The notes below the pieces were generated by a model. It did not search any database. It was not told where the DNA came from and saw only the letters and a list, made by a program, of their open reading frames with translations. From assembly GCA_900541685.1 (NCBI GenBank), contig UQKM01000001.1, positions 62,001 through 126,000 on the forward strand: a DNA stretch of 64,000 bases. The letters run 5' to 3'. A program made the position numbers and the translations under genes. Source of the stretch: an uncultured Collinsella sp. GTDB taxonomy: Bacteria > Actinomycetota > Coriobacteriia > Coriobacteriales > Coriobacteriaceae. This document shows, in pieces, positions 61,949 through 64,000 of the stretch (position 1 is its first letter; each line of letters begins with the position of its first letter).

Positions 61949-61964
61949 GTTTGAAGTGGTGAGC

Positions 61965-62177
61965 TTACAGGCCGAACTTGGGCGTCTTGTTGCCGCCCTT
62001 GAGGCCTGCTGTGTCGAGCCCCATCATGCAAAAGTCCGCATGGCCCTTGTTTCCAGAATGATTCAAAGGGGCCAGATGCATATGTGCCGGCTGTCCCTGC
62101 ACTAAAACGTGTACGTCAGCCTCCAAAGATGTCAAATTTCGACATGTTTGGGGGCTGACGTACATGTTTGATAGCAA
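61965..62177 (-). pseudogene. Possible 3' remnant of a protein gene
   Basis: The minus strand reads GNKGHADFCMMGLDTAGLKG then GNKTPKFGL and stops with TAA at 61965. The last 30 codons use the GC-ending codons normal for this genome, which suggests real coding sequence, whereas the upstream part runs into the palindrome at 62107-62167. It may be the end of a gene cut by that element, or a small protein. The family is not recognised. Confidence 0.3.
62107..62167. repeat. 61-bp palindrome upstream of gltB
   Basis: ACGTGTACGTCAGCC (62107-62121) pairs with GGCTGACGTACATGT (62153-62167, one mismatch); CCAAA/TTTGG and ATGTC/GACAT continue the stem to loop AAATTTC. No T-tract follows. Confidence 0.65.
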
Positions 62178-62297
62178 GACGTTGATGGTCGGCGTGCGTT
62201 ACGCGATTGTTTCGAAACGGGCGGGAAACACAGCGGGCCGGCGATGCTCCTAGTATGCCTAGTCAACTGACTGTCTAACACCTAGGGGAGGATCGCG

Positions 62298-64000
62298 ATG
62301 CAGGCAGATTCCGCTCAGCAGCAGGGCCTTTATCGCCCCGAATTCGACCACGATGCTTGTGGCATCGGCGCGCTTGCCGATATCAACGGTGAGCGCCATC
62401 ACCAGATTCTGGACGATGCACTGTCCATTCTGGTCAACTTGGAGCACCGCGGCGGCACGGGACTCGAGAAGAACACCGGCGATGGCGCTGGCATCCTGTT
62501 CCAGGTTCCGCATCACTTTTTTCGAAAAGAGGCCCAAAAGTGCGGCCAGATTCTGCCGGCAGAGGGCGACTATGGTGTGGCCATGCTGTTCTTTCCGCAG
62601 GACTACAAGGGCGTAGAGGATGCCCGCCGCGTGTTTGAGGAGGGCTGCGTCGAGGCCGGCGTGCCGCTGCTCTTTTGGCGCGAGGTGCCGGTCGACCCGC
62701 ACGACCTGGGCGAGACGGCCCGCGCCTGCATGCCCACCATCTTGCAGGCTTTCCTGGGCCGCCCCGACGACACGCCCGCCGGCGATGCCTTCGAGCGTCG
62801 CCTGTACGTGTGCCGCCGCACTATCGAGAAAAAGGCCGACGCCGAGTTTGCCCTGCGCGACAAGATCTTCTATGTGTGCTCCATGAGCTCGCGCACTATC
62901 GTGTACAAGGGCATGCTGGTCGCCACGCAGATGCGTCGCTTCTTCATCGACCTCAACGACGCCGCCGTCAAGACGGCCGTGGCGCTCGTCCACTCGCGCT
63001 ACTCTACCAACACCACACCCAGTTGGGAGCGCGCGCACCCCAACCGCTTTATCATCCACAACGGCGAGATCAATACCCTTAAGGGCAACGTCAACTGGAT
63101 TCGCGCCCGCGAGCCCAACCTGTACAGCCCCGTGCTGCAGCACGATCTTGAGCGCGTGATGCCCATCATCAACCGCGAGGGTTCCGACTCCGCGATTCTG
63201 GACAACGTGCTCGAGTTTTTGGTTATGAACGGTCGTCCGCTTACGCGCGCCGCGTCCATGCTGCTGCCCGAACCGTGGGACCACAACGACAGCCTGAGCG
63301 AGGAGCGCCGTGCCTACGACGCCTACCAGTCCATGCTCATGGAGCCGTGGGATGGCCCGGCGGCCATCGCCTTTACCGACGGTCGCACCCTGGGCGCTGC
63401 CCTCGACCGTAACGGCCTGCGTCCGGCTCGCTACTACGTGACGCGCGACGGTCGCTTTATGCTGGCAAGCGAGGTGGGCACCATCGAGGTGAGCCCCGAG
63501 AACATCCTGACGAGCGGCTGTCTGGGGCCGGGCCAGATGCTCGAGGTCGACTTTGCCCGCGGGCGCGTCATCTACAACGATGAGTTGCGCGCCCGCTATG
63601 CCAAGGAAAAGCCCTACCGTGATTGGATTGCCGAGGAGACGCTGACCGTTGACGCGCTCGATGAGCCCGTTGCGGCAACGCCCGCCGAGGACGCCGAGGT
63701 GCCCGCCGCCGTGCGTATGGCCAAGCTCGGCTACCACTGGGATGACGTCGACGAGGTCGTGCGCCCTATGGCCCAGCAGGGCAAGGCCCCGCTCGCCTCG
63801 ATGGGCATCGATGCGCCGCTGGCCTGCCTGTCCAAGAAGACGCGCTCCTTCTACGACTATTTCTATCAGCTGTTTGCTCAGGTCACGACCCCGCCGATCG
63901 ATGCCCTTCGTGAGCATATGGTCACCTCGACCACGCTCTACCTGGGCAACCACGGTAACCTGCTCGAGGATTCCCGCACGGCCTGCCAGCTGGTTCGCTT
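62298..64000 (+). CDS. gltB: Glutamate synthase large subunit GltB (partial, 3' end beyond window)
   Basis: 567 codons are visible, covering the N-terminal class II glutamine amidotransferase domain and the start of the central domain. The nucleophile is C21 in FDHDACGIGALADI, so the first 20 residues are a propeptide that is removed. LVNLEHRGGTGLEKNTGDGA, HSRYSTNTTPSW and HNGEINTLKGN follow. The ATG at 62298 is preceded by GGGGAGGA. It makes glutamate from glutamine and 2-oxoglutarate; gltA at 32386 may supply the latter. A gltD gene is expected downstream. Confidence 0.95.
   Translation, partial: MQADSAQQQGLYRPEFDHDACGIGALADINGERHHQILDDALSILVNLEHRGGTGLEKNTGDGAGILFQVPHHFFRKEAQKCGQILPAEGDYGVAMLFFPQDYKGVEDARRVFEEGCVEAGVPLLFWREVPVDPHDLGETARACMPTILQAFLGRPDDTPAGDAFERRLYVCRRTIEKKADAEFALRDKIFYVCSMSSRTIVYKGMLVATQMRRFFIDLNDAAVKTAVALVHSRYSTNTTPSWERAHPNRFIIHNGEINTLKGNVNWIRAREPNLYSPVLQHDLERVMPIINREGSDSAILDNVLEFLVMNGRPLTRAASMLLPEPWDHNDSLSEERRAYDAYQSMLMEPWDGPAAIAFTDGRTLGAALDRNGLRPARYYVTRDGRFMLASEVGTIEVSPENILTSGCLGPGQMLEVDFARGRVIYNDELRARYAKEKPYRDWIAEETLTVDALDEPVAATPAEDAEVPAAVRMAKLGYHWDDVDEVVRPMAQQGKAPLASMGIDAPLACLSKKTRSFYDYFYQLFAQVTTPPIDALREHMVTSTTLYLGNHGNLLEDSRTACQLVR

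Larger units (their letters stand above)
61594..62297. other. 704-bp gene-poor region upstream of gltB
   Basis: It holds the gpmA promoter region (AT-rich near 61660-61700), repeat cluster B (61732-61948), a possible gene remnant on the minus strand (61965-62177), a palindrome (62107-62167) and the gltB leader. No intact gene of ordinary length is supported. Confidence 0.6.

Noticed and set aside
62259..63953. 564-codon minus-strand open frame at the right end
   Set aside because: It is antisense to gltB, which has a good start, ribosome site and all amidotransferase motifs on the plus strand.

Overview
The window looks like the chromosome of a GC-rich gut actinobacterium of the class Coriobacteriia, most likely Collinsella or a close relative. 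This is inferred from the protein sequences (Ala/Lys/Glu-rich tails on L31 and L17, an actinobacterial-type RF2, a split transketolase), from the anaerobic metabolism, and from the many palindromic intergenic elements. No 16S gene is present to confirm it. By hand count of 62 complete genes, stop codons are 34 TAG, 24 TAA and only 4 TGA, which is odd for a GC-rich genome.

Layout. (1) 1-9632: a selenium/molybdenum-hydroxylase-linked purine or urate catabolism cluster. It holds a divergent DauR/YheO-like regulator (partial), diaminopropionate ammonia-lyase (dpaL/ygeX), peptidase ygeY, carbamoyltransferase ygeW, mocA, hydantoinase hydA, yqeC (opposite strand), yqeB and xdhC. The hydroxylase itself, ygfK and ssnA are not in the window. 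(2) 9959-20729: the distal part of the ribosomal protein supercluster, from rplE through rplQ, with secY, adk, map, infA and rpoA inside and truA after it. The proximal part (rpsJ to rplX) is not next to it. (3) 20891-34170: housekeeping genes: a family-2 glycosyltransferase, argR, a class A PBP, a U32 peptidase, tyrS, adenine deaminase, two Cof-type HAD phosphatases, citrate synthase and an ACT-domain protein. (4) 34568-41133: an accessory island with a truncated tyrosine integrase, an XRE regulator paired with a DUF2975-like membrane protein, and a divergent ABC export system (tandem permease, ATPase, permease-ATPase fusion). (5) 41320-58947: rpmE, secA-prfB, a YitT protein, split transketolase, ftsEX with a long N-terminal extension on FtsE, rnr, a lone serine recombinase, a VanZ-like protein, an ArsC/Spx-like protein, tRNA-Gln and tRNA-Glu, a TPR protein, smpB and a flavin reductase. 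(6) 59037-64000: a small rubredoxin, mntH, gpmA and the 5' part of gltB.

The most unusual content is between genes. There are several families of large palindromes: a 57-bp palindrome repeated with an exact 80-bp period in two clusters on either side of mntH-gpmA; a 67-bp palindrome present twice, 48.6 kb apart; a roughly 38-bp CCTGTCCC palindrome present twice, one copy directly upstream of the serine recombinase; a perfect 28-bp inverted repeat flanked by a 9-bp direct repeat; and single large palindromes, one of them inside the ribosomal operon. The second theme is RF2, whose stop-codon-recognition tripeptide reads SPT instead of SPF, in a region that hardly uses TGA stops and carries selenium genes.
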